Part shown: in pieces, positions 1 to 7,765 of the stretch
Position numbering within the stretch: position 1 is the first letter of the stretch
How the letters are laid out: every line of letters begins with the position of its first letter
NCBI GenBank assembly: GCA_949840465.1
Contig: CATKXE010000002.1
Location: forward strand, 1-64,000
Direction of reading: 5' to 3'
DNA length: 64,000 bases
DNA from: an uncultured Lachnospiraceae bacterium
GTDB taxonomy: Bacteria; Bacillota; Clostridia; Lachnospirales; Lachnospiraceae
Notes under the pieces: generated by a model
Told to the model about the DNA's origin: nothing
The model's input: the letters and a program-made list of their open reading frames with translations, nothing else
Database searches by the model: none
Translations under genes and position numbers: made by a program

Positions 1-102
1 GATATCACAAGTGTTTTAGGAGAAAACCAGAGCCAGACCGTCAATATCATAGATGACGACAATACAGAAATCGCAGGAGCAAGTCTGAAGCGGATGGAGT
101 AA
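1..102 (+). CDS. C-terminal end of an unidentified protein
   Basis: An open frame enters from the left edge and ends with TAA at 100-102, giving 33 residues that finish in GASLKRME. The stretch is acidic and then basic and shows no domain I recognise. A good terminator hairpin follows at once (123-170), which supports a real gene end on this strand. Nothing can be said about function without the missing part. Confidence 0.5.
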   Translation, partial: DITSVLGENQSQTVNIIDDDNTEIAGASLKRME

Positions 103-122
103 CAGAAAACAGAAATAATCTT

Positions 123-170
123 AGCAGGAACATTGGCGATATGATAGTTCGCTACTGTTCCTGCTTTTTT
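123..170 (+). terminator. Rho-independent terminator
   Basis: AGCAGGAACA (123-132) pairs perfectly with TGTTCCTGCT (156-165) and is followed by a T tract through 170. It lies 20 bases after the stop of the partial gene and would end its transcript. Confidence 0.85.
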
Positions 171-198
171 GTGCCGTTTTATTCTTCCTTTTCCTCCA

Positions 199-528
199 TT
201 AGGCACTACCTGAGTAGAGGCAGCGGAGGGGGAAACCGTAGTAACGATTGTTGCCGCCTGACGGATCGATGTAGCCTGGGAATGTATCCAAGAGGTAGGC
301 GTTGGTAGACGAACTAGCCGTATGCGACCAATGCCAACCGCCGTTGCCGACGTAGTCGACGTTGCCGTAGCCCAAGAAGACGCCCCCGCTATGGACAAAA
401 GCCAATGGTAAATCATGATATTTGGTGTTACTCCGTGAAGAATTATCCGCATTCTGCGTATTATAGGCTTTATCGCATACACTTAAAATTATGAGAAAAC
501 AGTAAATCATATAACTCTTATCCTGCAA
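199..528 (-). pseudogene. Fragment of a FISUMP-like / Saccharibacteria-type surface domain
   Basis: The 109-codon frame ends in a pattern seen in FISUMP-type domains (Fibrobacter major paralogous domain) and in many Candidatus Saccharibacteria surface proteins: a short LPLAFVHSGG stretch, then glycine/tyrosine-rich sequence, WHWSHTASSSTNAYLL, a proline turn, and NNRYYGFPLRCL near the end. Such proteins normally have a leader and a longer domain before the LPL.FV motif. Here those parts are missing: the first ~30 residues are a short hydrophobic stretch that does not resemble the family. I read it as the 3' end of a broken gene. The family call rests on remembered pattern, not on a search. It sits next to a truncated recD2, so transfer, deletion or an assembly join should all be kept open. 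Confidence 0.5.
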
Positions 529-545
529 TATCGCCTTTTCTCAAA

Positions 546-606
546 ATCGTGTAAATCGTGTAAAATTACACGCCTAATCATAACCCTCATGGTGCATCGT
601 GTAAAA
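546..606. repeat. Three ATCGTGTAAA repeats with an embedded inverted repeat
   Basis: ATCGTGTAAA occurs at 546-555, 555-564 and 596-605 in the same orientation. The middle copy forms an inverted repeat, CGTGTAA (557-563) against TTACACG (566-572), separated by two bases. The block is just upstream of the minus-strand fragment that starts at 528, so it may be a leftover operator or promoter region. Confidence 0.45.
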
Positions 607-683
607 TCACTATCAAAATCGCTATCTTCTGTTAGTCATGCCTCCCGCTAAAATCCCCTCCTATTAGCCTCTACCAACCACCG

Positions 684-731
684 AATAAGGCGAACACCCC
701 TATAAATCGGGACATTCGCCTTATTATTTTT
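684..731 (+). terminator. Rho-independent terminator without an obvious gene upstream
   Basis: AATAAGGCGAA (684-694) pairs perfectly with TTCGCCTTATT (715-725), followed by a T-rich run to 731. No plus-strand gene ends just before it. It lies 14 bases upstream of where recD2-like reading resumes (745), so it may mark the end of the foreign or rearranged segment. Confidence 0.75.
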
Positions 732-774
732 GTATCAAACGTGACGTGCAAACCTGGTTACTGTTGTAGGAATC

Positions 775-2871
775 ATGCCGGATACACATGTGGGTTCCGT
801 TTTATCTCTGGAGGGTTTCTGGAAGATGGATGCCAAATACGGCAGGCAGTTTTCCGTGGAAAGGTTTGAAGAGACACTCCCGGCAACGGTCTATGGAATT
901 GAGAAATATCTGGGTTCCGGCCTGATTAAAGGGGTCGGGCCGAAGTTTGCAAAGCGGATCGTCCAGAAATTCGGAAAGGATACGCTGGACGTGATCGAGG
1001 ATACGCCGGATGAACTTATCACGGTGGAGGGGATAGGGAAAATCCGTGTGGAGCGGATTAAGAAGAGCTGGCAGGAACAGAAAGAGATCAAGAATATCAT
1101 GCTCTTTTTGCAGAGCCATGAGGTGAATACCACCCATGCTACAAAAATTTTTAAAACCTACGGAAGCGACAGCATCAGCGTGGTGCAGGAGAACCCTTAC
1201 CGTTTGGCGGACGACGTCTGGGGAATCGGATTTAAGACTGCAGATAGGATCGCTGAAAAACTGGGAATTGAAAAAGAACGTTTCATCCGTCTGCGGAGCG
1301 GGCTGTTCTATACACTAAACAAGCTGGCGGAAGACGGGCATTGTTATGGGGACAGGGAACAGCTAATCAAAAAAGCTGTGGAGCTTTTGGAAGTGGATAT
1401 GCCGGAATTGGAGATCACGCTGGATGAAATGCTCCGTACTGAGGATGTGATCAGGGATGAAGAGGCAATTTATCTGCCGCCCTTTTTCTTTTCTGAAACC
1501 GGGTGCGCCAGGAGGCTGATTAAACTGTTGATTTCCAAACGCAGGGTGAGAATGGACGTACAGGCAGTCATGTCGCAGGTGCGTCGGCAATCGGATATTT
1601 CATATGATGAGATTCAGTTAGAAGCCATCCGCACAGCGGTTTCATCGAAAGTGATGGTTCTGACCGGCGGGCCGGGAACAGGAAAGACGACTACAACGAT
1701 GGGAATTATTTCCGCCTATCGTAAGGCTGGATGCCGGATTACACTGGCGGCGCCTACCGGAAGAGCGTCGAAACGGATGTCTGAAACGACCGGGATGGAT
1801 GCAAAGACGATTCATCGGCTGCTGGAATATAAACCGCCGGAGGGATATCAGAAGAATGAAGAAAACCCGCTGGAGGGCGACGTCCTGATCCTGGATGAGT
1901 GTTCCATGATTGATGTGATACTCATGTATAATCTCCTGAAAGCGGTTCCGGAACATATGACATTGATTATGGTTGGCGATACGGATCAGCTTCCCAGCGT
2001 AGGGGCGGGAAATGTCCTGAAAGACATCATTGCCTCGGGCCGGATTCCGGTGGTCAGGCTGACCAGAATATTCAGACAGGCGCAGGGCAGCAGGATTATC
2101 ATGAATGCCCATCGGATCAACAAAGGCGAACCCATTGATATGCGCGGAGGAAAGGATTCTGATTTCTTTTTCGCAGGGAAAGAGACCAATGAGGAAGTGG
2201 TGGACACGCTGGTACAGTTCTGTACGAGGAATCTGCCCCGCTATTATCATGTGGATGCATTTCAGGATATTCAGGTGCTGACGCCGATGCAGAGGGGGAT
2301 CTGTGGGGCGGCAAACTTAAATCAGGTGCTGCAGGAGGCCATGAATCCATCCAAAATCTTACTTCACAGGGGCGGTACACAGTACCGGCTGCATGATAAG
2401 GTCATGCAGATCCGTAATAATTATGAGAAGGAAGTCTTTAACGGCGATATCGGTACCATTTGTAAAGTTGACATGGAGGAACGGGAGCTGACGGTAGATT
2501 ATGAAGGCCGGGAGGTTCTCTACGATGTCAGCGAGCTTGAAGAACTGGTTCTGGCCTATGCAACTACGATCCATAAGGCGCAGGGGAGCGAGTATCCGAT
2601 TGTGGTGATGCCTCTTACCATGAGCCACTTTGTGATGCTGCAGAGAAATCTCCTGTACACAGGGGTCACCAGGGCAAAGAAGATTCTCGTGCTGATCGGG
2701 GAGAAAAAAGCGGTCAGATATGCTATAAAGAATGAGGCTACCGCTGCAAGGAATACGAAACTTGCCAAACGCCTGATGGTCGACAGTATGGAGTCAAAGA
2801 TTGTGGCGGCAAATCTCTTCAAACAGCAGTCCAGGGAAAATGCTTCTGTTTCCGATGTAAAATGTGATTAA
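775..2871 (+). CDS. recD2: RecD2-type DNA helicase, 5'-truncated
   Basis: This is an ATP-dependent 5'-3' DNA helicase of the RecD2/TraA group (SF1B), involved in repair and recombination outside RecBCD. Visible in order: helix-hairpin-helix motifs (about residues 48-95), Walker A GGPGTGKTTT with K304, Walker B LDECSM (~374), GDTDQLPSVG (~400), LTRIFRQ (~430) and the C-terminal UvrD-like TTIHKAQGSEYP (~597) and YTGVTRA motifs. Family members are ~740 residues and carry an N-terminal OB-like start. Here the family-like frame continues upstream of ATG 775 as NLVTVVGI back to codon 745, then meets a TGA at 742-744. No ATG, GTG or TTG exists in between, and the only Shine-Dalgarno-like AGGA is 3 bases from the ATG. 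So about 25-30 N-terminal residues and the native promoter are gone. All helicase motifs remain, but expression from 775 is doubtful. Confidence 0.85.
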   Translation: MPDTHVGSVLSLEGFWKMDAKYGRQFSVERFEETLPATVYGIEKYLGSGLIKGVGPKFAKRIVQKFGKDTLDVIEDTPDELITVEGIGKIRVERIKKSWQEQKEIKNIMLFLQSHEVNTTHATKIFKTYGSDSISVVQENPYRLADDVWGIGFKTADRIAEKLGIEKERFIRLRSGLFYTLNKLAEDGHCYGDREQLIKKAVELLEVDMPELEITLDEMLRTEDVIRDEEAIYLPPFFFSETGCARRLIKLLISKRRVRMDVQAVMSQVRRQSDISYDEIQLEAIRTAVSSKVMVLTGGPGTGKTTTTMGIISAYRKAGCRITLAAPTGRASKRMSETTGMDAKTIHRLLEYKPPEGYQKNEENPLEGDVLILDECSMIDVILMYNLLKAVPEHMTLIMVGDTDQLPSVGAGNVLKDIIASGRIPVVRLTRIFRQAQGSRIIMNAHRINKGEPIDMRGGKDSDFFFAGKETNEEVVDTLVQFCTRNLPRYYHVDAFQDIQVLTPMQRGICGAANLNQVLQEAMNPSKILLHRGGTQYRLHDKVMQIRNNYEKEVFNGDIGTICKVDMEERELTVDYEGREVLYDVSELEELVLAYATTIHKAQGSEYPIVVMPLTMSHFVMLQRNLLYTGVTRAKKILVLIGEKKAVRYAIKNEATAARNTKLAKRLMVDSMESKIVAANLFKQQSRENASVSDVKCD

Positions 2872-2907
2872 AAAACAAAAACAACGGGCGGAAGGGCGGG
2901 GCAATTA

Positions 2908-4044
2908 TCACAAAGCAATAACCGCCCCTGCCAGTAAAAGCATCGCTGCCGGTACGATATATTTCCGGGGGTGGCGCCATAAATCGCTTTCAATTTTCCA
3001 CCCCCGAATCGGGAAAAACCATTCCAAAAAGACGGATAAAACAGCGCTTAGCATGGCAAAAAAAACAGCGGCAGCCATCATCTGTACGGTAACGCCGCCT
3101 GTCTGGATCTGCAGGCTGCAAAGGAAAATCATATCTGCGGTTATATTGCATGAGAAAATGAACAAACAATAGGGTACGAAAAACGTTTTCTTTTGGCCGG
3201 GCAGAACGCGCACCGCCTGTTCTAAATCAGGATCGCAGGACAGTAAAATACAGACAGGCGTATTCAGGGAAAGAACAGCGAAACCAACCGGGATAACAAA
3301 CAGGCTCTCCATCTGCCTGAAAAATAAAGGCAGGGCGCACGCTATACACCACATAAACACAGTATTTAAGAGATAGTTTTTATGATTTTTCAAATACCGG
3401 AAGAAATAAATCCATACTGAGTGACGTCCGCGTCCTTTTACGGCAGAACTGCTTTTTCCTTCCGGAAGATAGAAAAAATACCCGTCGGCATTTTGCAATA
3501 CCAGAAACGCAAAAGCGCTGTTGGCTGATATCAGCGGGATAAACCACGGCTGGTTCCAACCGAAAAAGACAGCGGCAAGTATGGCAATGCCCCAGAAGAT
3601 TCCCGTATACCAATATTTTTTCACAGAGAAAATGGCGGCAGCCATAAGGACCGCATTGATTGCACAGAGAATACCGCCTGAAATTTCCGCCCAATTCCAT
3701 GCCGATACGGCCAGTAAAACAGCCAGCAGGACCGCCGTTTTCGTCAGAAGGGTATAAATTCCCATTGCGGCGATATAAGAAAAAACGAATTTCCGCCTTT
3801 CAAAGGGGAGCATGACCATGTTCTGCATATGAGCCGCGTTATCCTGCGAAGAAAGAGCCTGCCACATTAGACTTGCGCTAAAGGTACTTACCGTCAGATA
3901 TAAAATAAACGGTGCGATCCGGACTTGAAAACCGGCAACATATAATCCCCAAAATACAATCAGACAGATAAAAATAGTCCGTGCCAATCTCTCATATTTT
4001 GCACCAAATAATTTTTTTGCAAATGCGTTAAATATCATTTTCAT
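2908..4044 (-). CDS. ABC exporter permease, multi-pass membrane protein
   Basis: The 378-residue protein has roughly ten hydrophobic segments and no large soluble domain, as expected for an ABC-2-type permease working with the ATPase encoded just upstream. The start chosen is the ATG at 4044, preceded by GGGAGG nine bases away. It overlaps the last 17 bases of the ATPase gene, so translation is probably coupled. A longer frame from 4131 lacks a ribosome site and would run deep into the ATPase. The substrate is unknown. LytTR/GHKL-controlled exporters of this layout often move peptides or give self-protection, but that is inference from context only. Confidence 0.75.
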   Translation of the reverse strand: MKMIFNAFAKKLFGAKYERLARTIFICLIVFWGLYVAGFQVRIAPFILYLTVSTFSASLMWQALSSQDNAAHMQNMVMLPFERRKFVFSYIAAMGIYTLLTKTAVLLAVLLAVSAWNWAEISGGILCAINAVLMAAAIFSVKKYWYTGIFWGIAILAAVFFGWNQPWFIPLISANSAFAFLVLQNADGYFFYLPEGKSSSAVKGRGRHSVWIYFFRYLKNHKNYLLNTVFMWCIACALPLFFRQMESLFVIPVGFAVLSLNTPVCILLSCDPDLEQAVRVLPGQKKTFFVPYCLFIFSCNITADMIFLCSLQIQTGGVTVQMMAAAVFFAMLSAVLSVFLEWFFPIRGWKIESDLWRHPRKYIVPAAMLLLAGAVIAL

Positions 4045-4735
4045 AACAAAGAGCCTCCCGAATGTCTGCGGCGTTGATCTGTCCGCTTTCAAATGTCTGG
4101 CGGATTTGTCCGTTTTCCAGGACAAATACACGGTCAGAGGTTAACGTGATACTTTCCAGAATGTGAGAAGAAAACAGGACGGTGCCATACTCCTTGTAAC
4201 CGGCAATCTGCTTATACAAATATTCCGTACTTTCAAAATCCAGCCCGTTCACCGGTTCGTCCAGCAAAAGCAATTCTGGCTTTAATGCAAAAGCAGTAAT
4301 CAGGAAGGCTTTTTTCCTGTTTCCGGTTGAAAGGTCTTTTAATAAAACATCTGCGTAATTTTCAAAGTGAAACCCCTGTACCAGTTCTGAAACATCAGGC
4401 AAATTTTTCCCATATGCCGAGAAGGCATAGCAAAGGTATTCACGAAAGGTAAAATACTGAAAGGAATTGTCCTCGGCAAATACGGTATAGCGGTAAAGTT
4501 TAAAATCTTGTTCTCGAAAATTTACGGGGCGTCCATGAAACAGGAGGCCGTCGGACAAAAAAGCCGGGTGCAGGCCGGATAATACCTTTAAAAATGTCGT
4601 TTTCCCTGCGCCGTTTAGTCCAATCAGGCCCACGGCTTCATGTTCCGCCAACTCTAAGGAAAGCGCCTGAAGCACCATTTTTTTACGATTGTACCATGTG
4701 TTCAAATTTTTTATTGTTAACAGAGGCGTATTCAT
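4028..4735 (-). CDS. ABC transporter ATP-binding protein
   Basis: This 235-residue ATPase powers the permease encoded next. Walker A is GLNGAGKT (about 39-46), Walker B is LLLLDEPVNG, and the H-loop is SSHILES. The signature motif is degenerate, LSTGNRKK in place of LSGGQ, which is common in CcmA/NatA-like exporter ATPases. The start at 4735 has an AAGGAGGG site 8 bases upstream and overlaps the stop of the small membrane protein gene in an ATGA junction (4732-4735). The three genes 4914 to 2908 therefore read as one tightly coupled unit. No substrate can be assigned from sequence. Confidence 0.85.
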   Translation of the reverse strand: MNTPLLTIKNLNTWYNRKKMVLQALSLELAEHEAVGLIGLNGAGKTTFLKVLSGLHPAFLSDGLLFHGRPVNFREQDFKLYRYTVFAEDNSFQYFTFREYLCYAFSAYGKNLPDVSELVQGFHFENYADVLLKDLSTGNRKKAFLITAFALKPELLLLDEPVNGLDFESTEYLYKQIAGYKEYGTVLFSSHILESITLTSDRVFVLENGQIRQTFESGQINAADIREALCYENDI

Positions 4736-4914
4736 TTTGCATGCCCTCCTTTGTCCTCCTGATCCTTTTTCCATATGACGTAAGCCGAATACAGGAATAC
4801 CCCGCCTAAAACGACATACAGAAAAGCCGTTTCAAAGCTGCCCGCTATGCCGCTCACAATAGCGGCCGTTAACCAGATTAAACCTAAAACTCCACGAATG
4901 ACTACATGATGCAT
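4732..4914 (-). CDS. Small two-helix membrane protein (60 aa) leading the ABC operon
   Basis: The gene begins at ATG 4914 with AGGAGG eight bases upstream and ends in an ATGA overlap with the ATPase gene, so it is almost certainly translated. The product has two hydrophobic stretches (about residues 7-26 and 29-48) and a charged, lysine/aspartate-rich C-terminal tail. I do not recognise the family. Its position as first gene of a three-gene exporter unit, downstream of an Agr-like regulator pair, suggests a transporter subunit, an immunity-like protein or a small regulator. A longer frame from 5013 lacks support because the strong ribosome site selects 4914. Confidence 0.7.
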   Translation of the reverse strand: MHHVVIRGVLGLIWLTAAIVSGIAGSFETAFLYVVLGGVFLYSAYVIWKKDQEDKGGHAK

Positions 4915-4953
4915 GATTGTTACCTCCTGGGATGTCTTTTTTGTTGTGTCTGT

Positions 4954-4959
4954 ATCATA
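4954..4959 (-). promoter_or_regulatory. Possible -10 element for the small-protein/ABC operon
   Basis: TATGAT on the minus strand, 40 bases upstream of the first start codon and downstream of the terminator that ends the kinase transcript. No convincing -35 is present, which would fit an activator-dependent promoter. A small palindrome CCGT-TT-ACGG lies about 30 bases further upstream. LytTR control is inferred from proximity only. Confidence 0.35.
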
Positions 4960-5014
4960 GCTTAAAAAGTGCAGCCATGCGGAAGTGTCCGTAAACGGCA
5001 GGTTTTTGACCACG

Positions 5015-5051
5015 AAAAAAACTGCAAAGCAGGCTGAATGCTTTGCAGTTT
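5015..5051 (-). terminator. Rho-independent terminator after the kinase gene
   Basis: On the minus strand AAACTGCAAAGC pairs perfectly with GCTTTGCAGTTT (12 bp, 9-base loop) and runs into TTTTTT. It separates the regulator/kinase transcript from the exporter genes, which therefore need their own promoter. Confidence 0.85.
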
Positions 5052-5120
5052 AGGCGCTGTAAATCGAAATTCTTTAACAGTTCATTATCATAACGGTAGC
5101 CATATGTCCGGAACAAATGG

Positions 5121-6455
5121 TCAGGAGCGGTCGTGAAAGTTTCCGTTTATAATTCCCTGTTTAATCGCTGCGGCCTGATAGGATAAAGTGGCAACTGCCC
5201 GAAATGTATTTCCGGTATAAGAGGTCTGGATCATGCCGTCATATTTTTCAGCGGCAGCCTGTGCGCTTTTTAATCCCCATCCATGCAGTCCGTTTCCATC
5301 TTTAGAAGATTTCAGCGACCCGCCTTGTTTTTCAGGCGGCGTTAAAAATGTGTTTTCCACTTTGATCACCAGCATTTGATTGATACGGCGGATGGTAAGA
5401 CGGATTGATCTCTGTTCCAGGGCCGGTATCTGCTTTGCGGCCTCTATGGCATTATCCAGCAGATTTCCTAATATCGCGCATAAATCCGCGCTTTGTAGAT
5501 TGGTATGGCGGGGAAATTCTACCTGCACCTGATACGGTATCCCATTTTCTTCTGCTGCCGCCGCTTTACTGTTTATGAGATAATCCACGGTTTCATCTCC
5601 CGTCCACACGGTATCCGCCATTTCTCCCATCGGCGTCTGCAATTCGTCCAGATATTGCATCGCCTCATCTGTCCTGCTATGGATAAGAAGCTGGCGCAGA
5701 ACGCCAATATGATTATGGAAATCATGGAACAGCTTTGCATTCATTGCATAAGCATTGTTCAGTGTGGTATAATCACGCTCCAGCAGTTTCGCCTGTTCCG
5801 ATTTTAGTTTTGCCAGTTCCTTTTCCACTTCGTACTGCCTGTTCATATTGAAAACCAGAACAGACATCATGAGGACGACCGCCAGAATCGTCCACATATC
5901 CAGTGTATCGTCATCAATGGTAAGAACCGACTGCTCAGATAAGGTGACAACAGCGAGAAAGCCTGCAAGTACAATTCCGGAAGCAAAGCGGAATGCTTTT
6001 TTGCCAGACATATCCGGGCGCTTCATAAGATAGCAAATCAAACCAGTCAGCATCAAATGGAGGCATAGGCTTGCAGCCTGCCCGGTTCCCGTTTTATAGT
6101 CAAGAAAGGCAGGAGAACGAAATATCACACCGAGCCACGCCGCAAAAAGGAACTGCCAAAATGAGACGGCAATCTCATAGAAGCTCCCGACAAACAGGCT
6201 CATCCGGGTATCCGCTTCCTGAAAATAACCGGCGCAGGCCGCAATCAAAATGGTTTCTGATATTATACGATAAAAATCAGGAAGCCGTGTCACGGAAAAT
6301 AGGGTAGAAACAGCCGCCGCACCGGCCAAAACCGCCGTGATGCTTTTCTTTTCAGGTTTTTTGGCAGAAAGCAGCCAAAAAATCAGGAACAGGAAGACGA
6401 CAGAGCGCACGCCGCAGGTTATAAAATCTGAGAATAAAGCAAGCCTGCCTGTCAT
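5121..6455 (-). CDS. GHKL sensor histidine kinase, AgrC-like
   Basis: The 444-residue protein has an N-terminal half of about six membrane helices (to residue ~205), then a coiled linker and a cytoplasmic kinase. H244 in HDFHNHI is the probable phosphorylated histidine. NLLDNAIEAA is the N box and GWGLKSAQ the G box, the arrangement of AgrC/ComD-type kinases with a HATPase_c_5 domain. It should sense an extracellular or membrane signal and phosphorylate the LytTR regulator encoded just upstream. The ATG at 6455 overlaps the regulator's TGA and has GGGGGA seven bases before it. An alternative TTG at 6470 is less likely. No AgrD/AgrB-like peptide genes are nearby, so the signal is not apparent. 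Confidence 0.85.
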   Translation of the reverse strand: MTGRLALFSDFITCGVRSVVFLFLIFWLLSAKKPEKKSITAVLAGAAAVSTLFSVTRLPDFYRIISETILIAACAGYFQEADTRMSLFVGSFYEIAVSFWQFLFAAWLGVIFRSPAFLDYKTGTGQAASLCLHLMLTGLICYLMKRPDMSGKKAFRFASGIVLAGFLAVVTLSEQSVLTIDDDTLDMWTILAVVLMMSVLVFNMNRQYEVEKELAKLKSEQAKLLERDYTTLNNAYAMNAKLFHDFHNHIGVLRQLLIHSRTDEAMQYLDELQTPMGEMADTVWTGDETVDYLINSKAAAAEENGIPYQVQVEFPRHTNLQSADLCAILGNLLDNAIEAAKQIPALEQRSIRLTIRRINQMLVIKVENTFLTPPEKQGGSLKSSKDGNGLHGWGLKSAQAAAEKYDGMIQTSYTGNTFRAVATLSYQAAAIKQGIINGNFHDRS

Positions 6456-7171
6456 ATATGCGTCCCCCAATAATTGTTAATCTGAGCCTTTACCTCTTGT
6501 AAATGCGCGCGGCTTATAGGGAGCGGCACACCGTTTTTCAGAACAGCCATGCCGTCTTTAATCTGCATAATCTGTATCATGTTCACGATACAGCCCCGGT
6601 CAATATAGATAAATTCTTCTGCGTTTAATTCCCCATAAACCTGCTGCAGGCTTTTCCGTACCTTAGACGCCCCGCCCGCGGCAAAAATGCTTGCATATTT
6701 CCCGTCCCTCTCAATGTAATAAATCTCTTTATAAGGGATTTTTTCGAGGCGGCTGTTCGTTTGGATCGTATAGGATTTGCCATCTTCTAACTCAATCAGC
6801 TTCACCGCGTCCCGTATAGCAGAGGACAGCCGCCTGTCTAAATCCTGTTTTGGAACATATCGGAAAATGGATAGCTCAAAAGCATCGATTGCATATTCGA
6901 TGTGTGAAGTAATAAAAATAATTTTCACATTCGGCAGGCAGGGTTTTATTTTTTCAGCAATTTCCATGCCCGTATTTCCCGGCATTTCTATATCTAACAG
7001 AATCAGGTCAAAGAAAAATCCATCTTCTGTAATGTCATAAAGCAGATTATCACTGGCAGTATAGGCGGTTATTACACCTGCGCTGCCGCATTGCATCAGG
7101 CAGTTTTCTGCAATCTTTTTATGCAGGGCAACCGCATTGACGTCATCATCACAAATTGCGATGCGTAACAT
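6452..7171 (-). CDS. LytTR-family response regulator, AgrA-like
   Basis: The 239-residue protein has a receiver domain with acidic residues D8-D10 and phospho-acceptor D60 in LLDIEMPG. A LytTR DNA-binding domain follows from about residue 131 (SYTIQTNSRLEKIPYKEIYYIERDG onward in the family pattern). It is co-transcribed with the GHKL kinase through an ATGA overlap. The start at 7171 follows a GAGGTGAGGG site. A full sigma-A promoter lies at 7200-7228. The likely target is the exporter operon downstream, which starts behind its own terminator-separated promoter. Confidence 0.88.
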   Translation of the reverse strand: MLRIAICDDDVNAVALHKKIAENCLMQCGSAGVITAYTASDNLLYDITEDGFFFDLILLDIEMPGNTGMEIAEKIKPCLPNVKIIFITSHIEYAIDAFELSIFRYVPKQDLDRRLSSAIRDAVKLIELEDGKSYTIQTNSRLEKIPYKEIYYIERDGKYASIFAAGGASKVRKSLQQVYGELNAEEFIYIDRGCIVNMIQIMQIKDGMAVLKNGVPLPISRAHLQEVKAQINNYWGTHI

Positions 7172-7199
7172 TCCCTCACCTCTTTCTTTGAATTTCTAC

Positions 7200-7228
7200 A
7201 GTATATTCCATTTGGCAGTATTTGTAAA
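7200..7228 (-). promoter_or_regulatory. Sigma-A promoter of the LytTR/kinase operon
   Basis: On the minus strand TTTACA (7228-7223), a 17-base spacer, then TATACT (7205-7200), about 29 bases upstream of the regulator start codon. Confidence 0.75.
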
Positions 7229-7291
7229 GTTATTTCCTGCTCAAATGCAGATCTTAAAATTTATTTTCGCCCTGCCTGCCAGGTCGGGAAT

Positions 7292-7570
7292 TTGCTGGAA
7301 TTAAATGCATTTAATTCTATTGCCATTGTGGAGACCATTTGCTACAATGAACTGATCACAGGGGGGGGACAAGGCCTGTGCAGGCAAGGCTTACCGCGGC
7401 CAGGTGGATTTTATTGCCCGGCGGGGGCGGGAGAAGATGTATGTCCAGGCGGCCAGGTACCTGACGGATGAGGCGGTAACTGAGCGCGAATGTGGGACGT
7501 ACCGGGTGATCGGGGACGCTGTTTCAGGATTTCAAGATTCCCATCATCCCCGTCATTGCTTTAGTATGAA
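7292..7570 (+). pseudogene. Decayed DUF4143-type ATPase remnant
   Basis: Two frames together recall the C-terminal part of the AAA-type ATPases with DUF4143 common in Lachnospiraceae. From 7292 one frame reads LLELNAFNSIAIVETICYNE, like the family's (L)LEN.V..EL stretch. After a run of eight G at 7361-7368 the match moves to another frame: GKAYRGQVDFIARRGREKMY, then VQAARYLTDEAVTERE and a D..HPRH..SM ending. The 5' part of the gene, with the ATPase motifs, is absent. The frame change at a G tract, missing start and loss of the upstream domain mark it as a pseudogene. The assignment is from remembered family pattern. Confidence 0.55.
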
Positions 7571-7642
7571 AAAAATAAAATTTTTCTGTCACACGGACAG
7601 GAATTTGCCGTCTAACCATATATACCCAATACACCCAAAGGG

Positions 7643-7678
7643 CATCCCGCAACGTATGCCCCTGCGGGGCGGGCGGAC
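7643..7678. repeat. Dispersed repeat, copy 1 (CATCCCG...GCGGGCGGAC)
   Basis: A 36-base GC-rich block ending GCCCCTGCGGGGC then GGGCGGAC. A 37-base near-copy is at 41880-41916, differing at about five positions. GCCCC and GGGGC can form a tight hairpin. It lies between the DUF4143 remnant and the sigma factor gene. Confidence 0.6.
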
Positions 7679-7765
7679 ATAAAGGGAAATCCCTGGTCAG
7701 GAGCACATCAGGGGATTTGGTACATTGTTCCGCAAAAAAACAGGTGCTTCGGAAAAGAGGAGATT

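Noticed and set aside
2864..3172. 102-residue plus-strand frame after recD2
   Set aside because: It lies opposite the C-terminal coding part of the exporter permease and is lysine-rich without a ribosome site.
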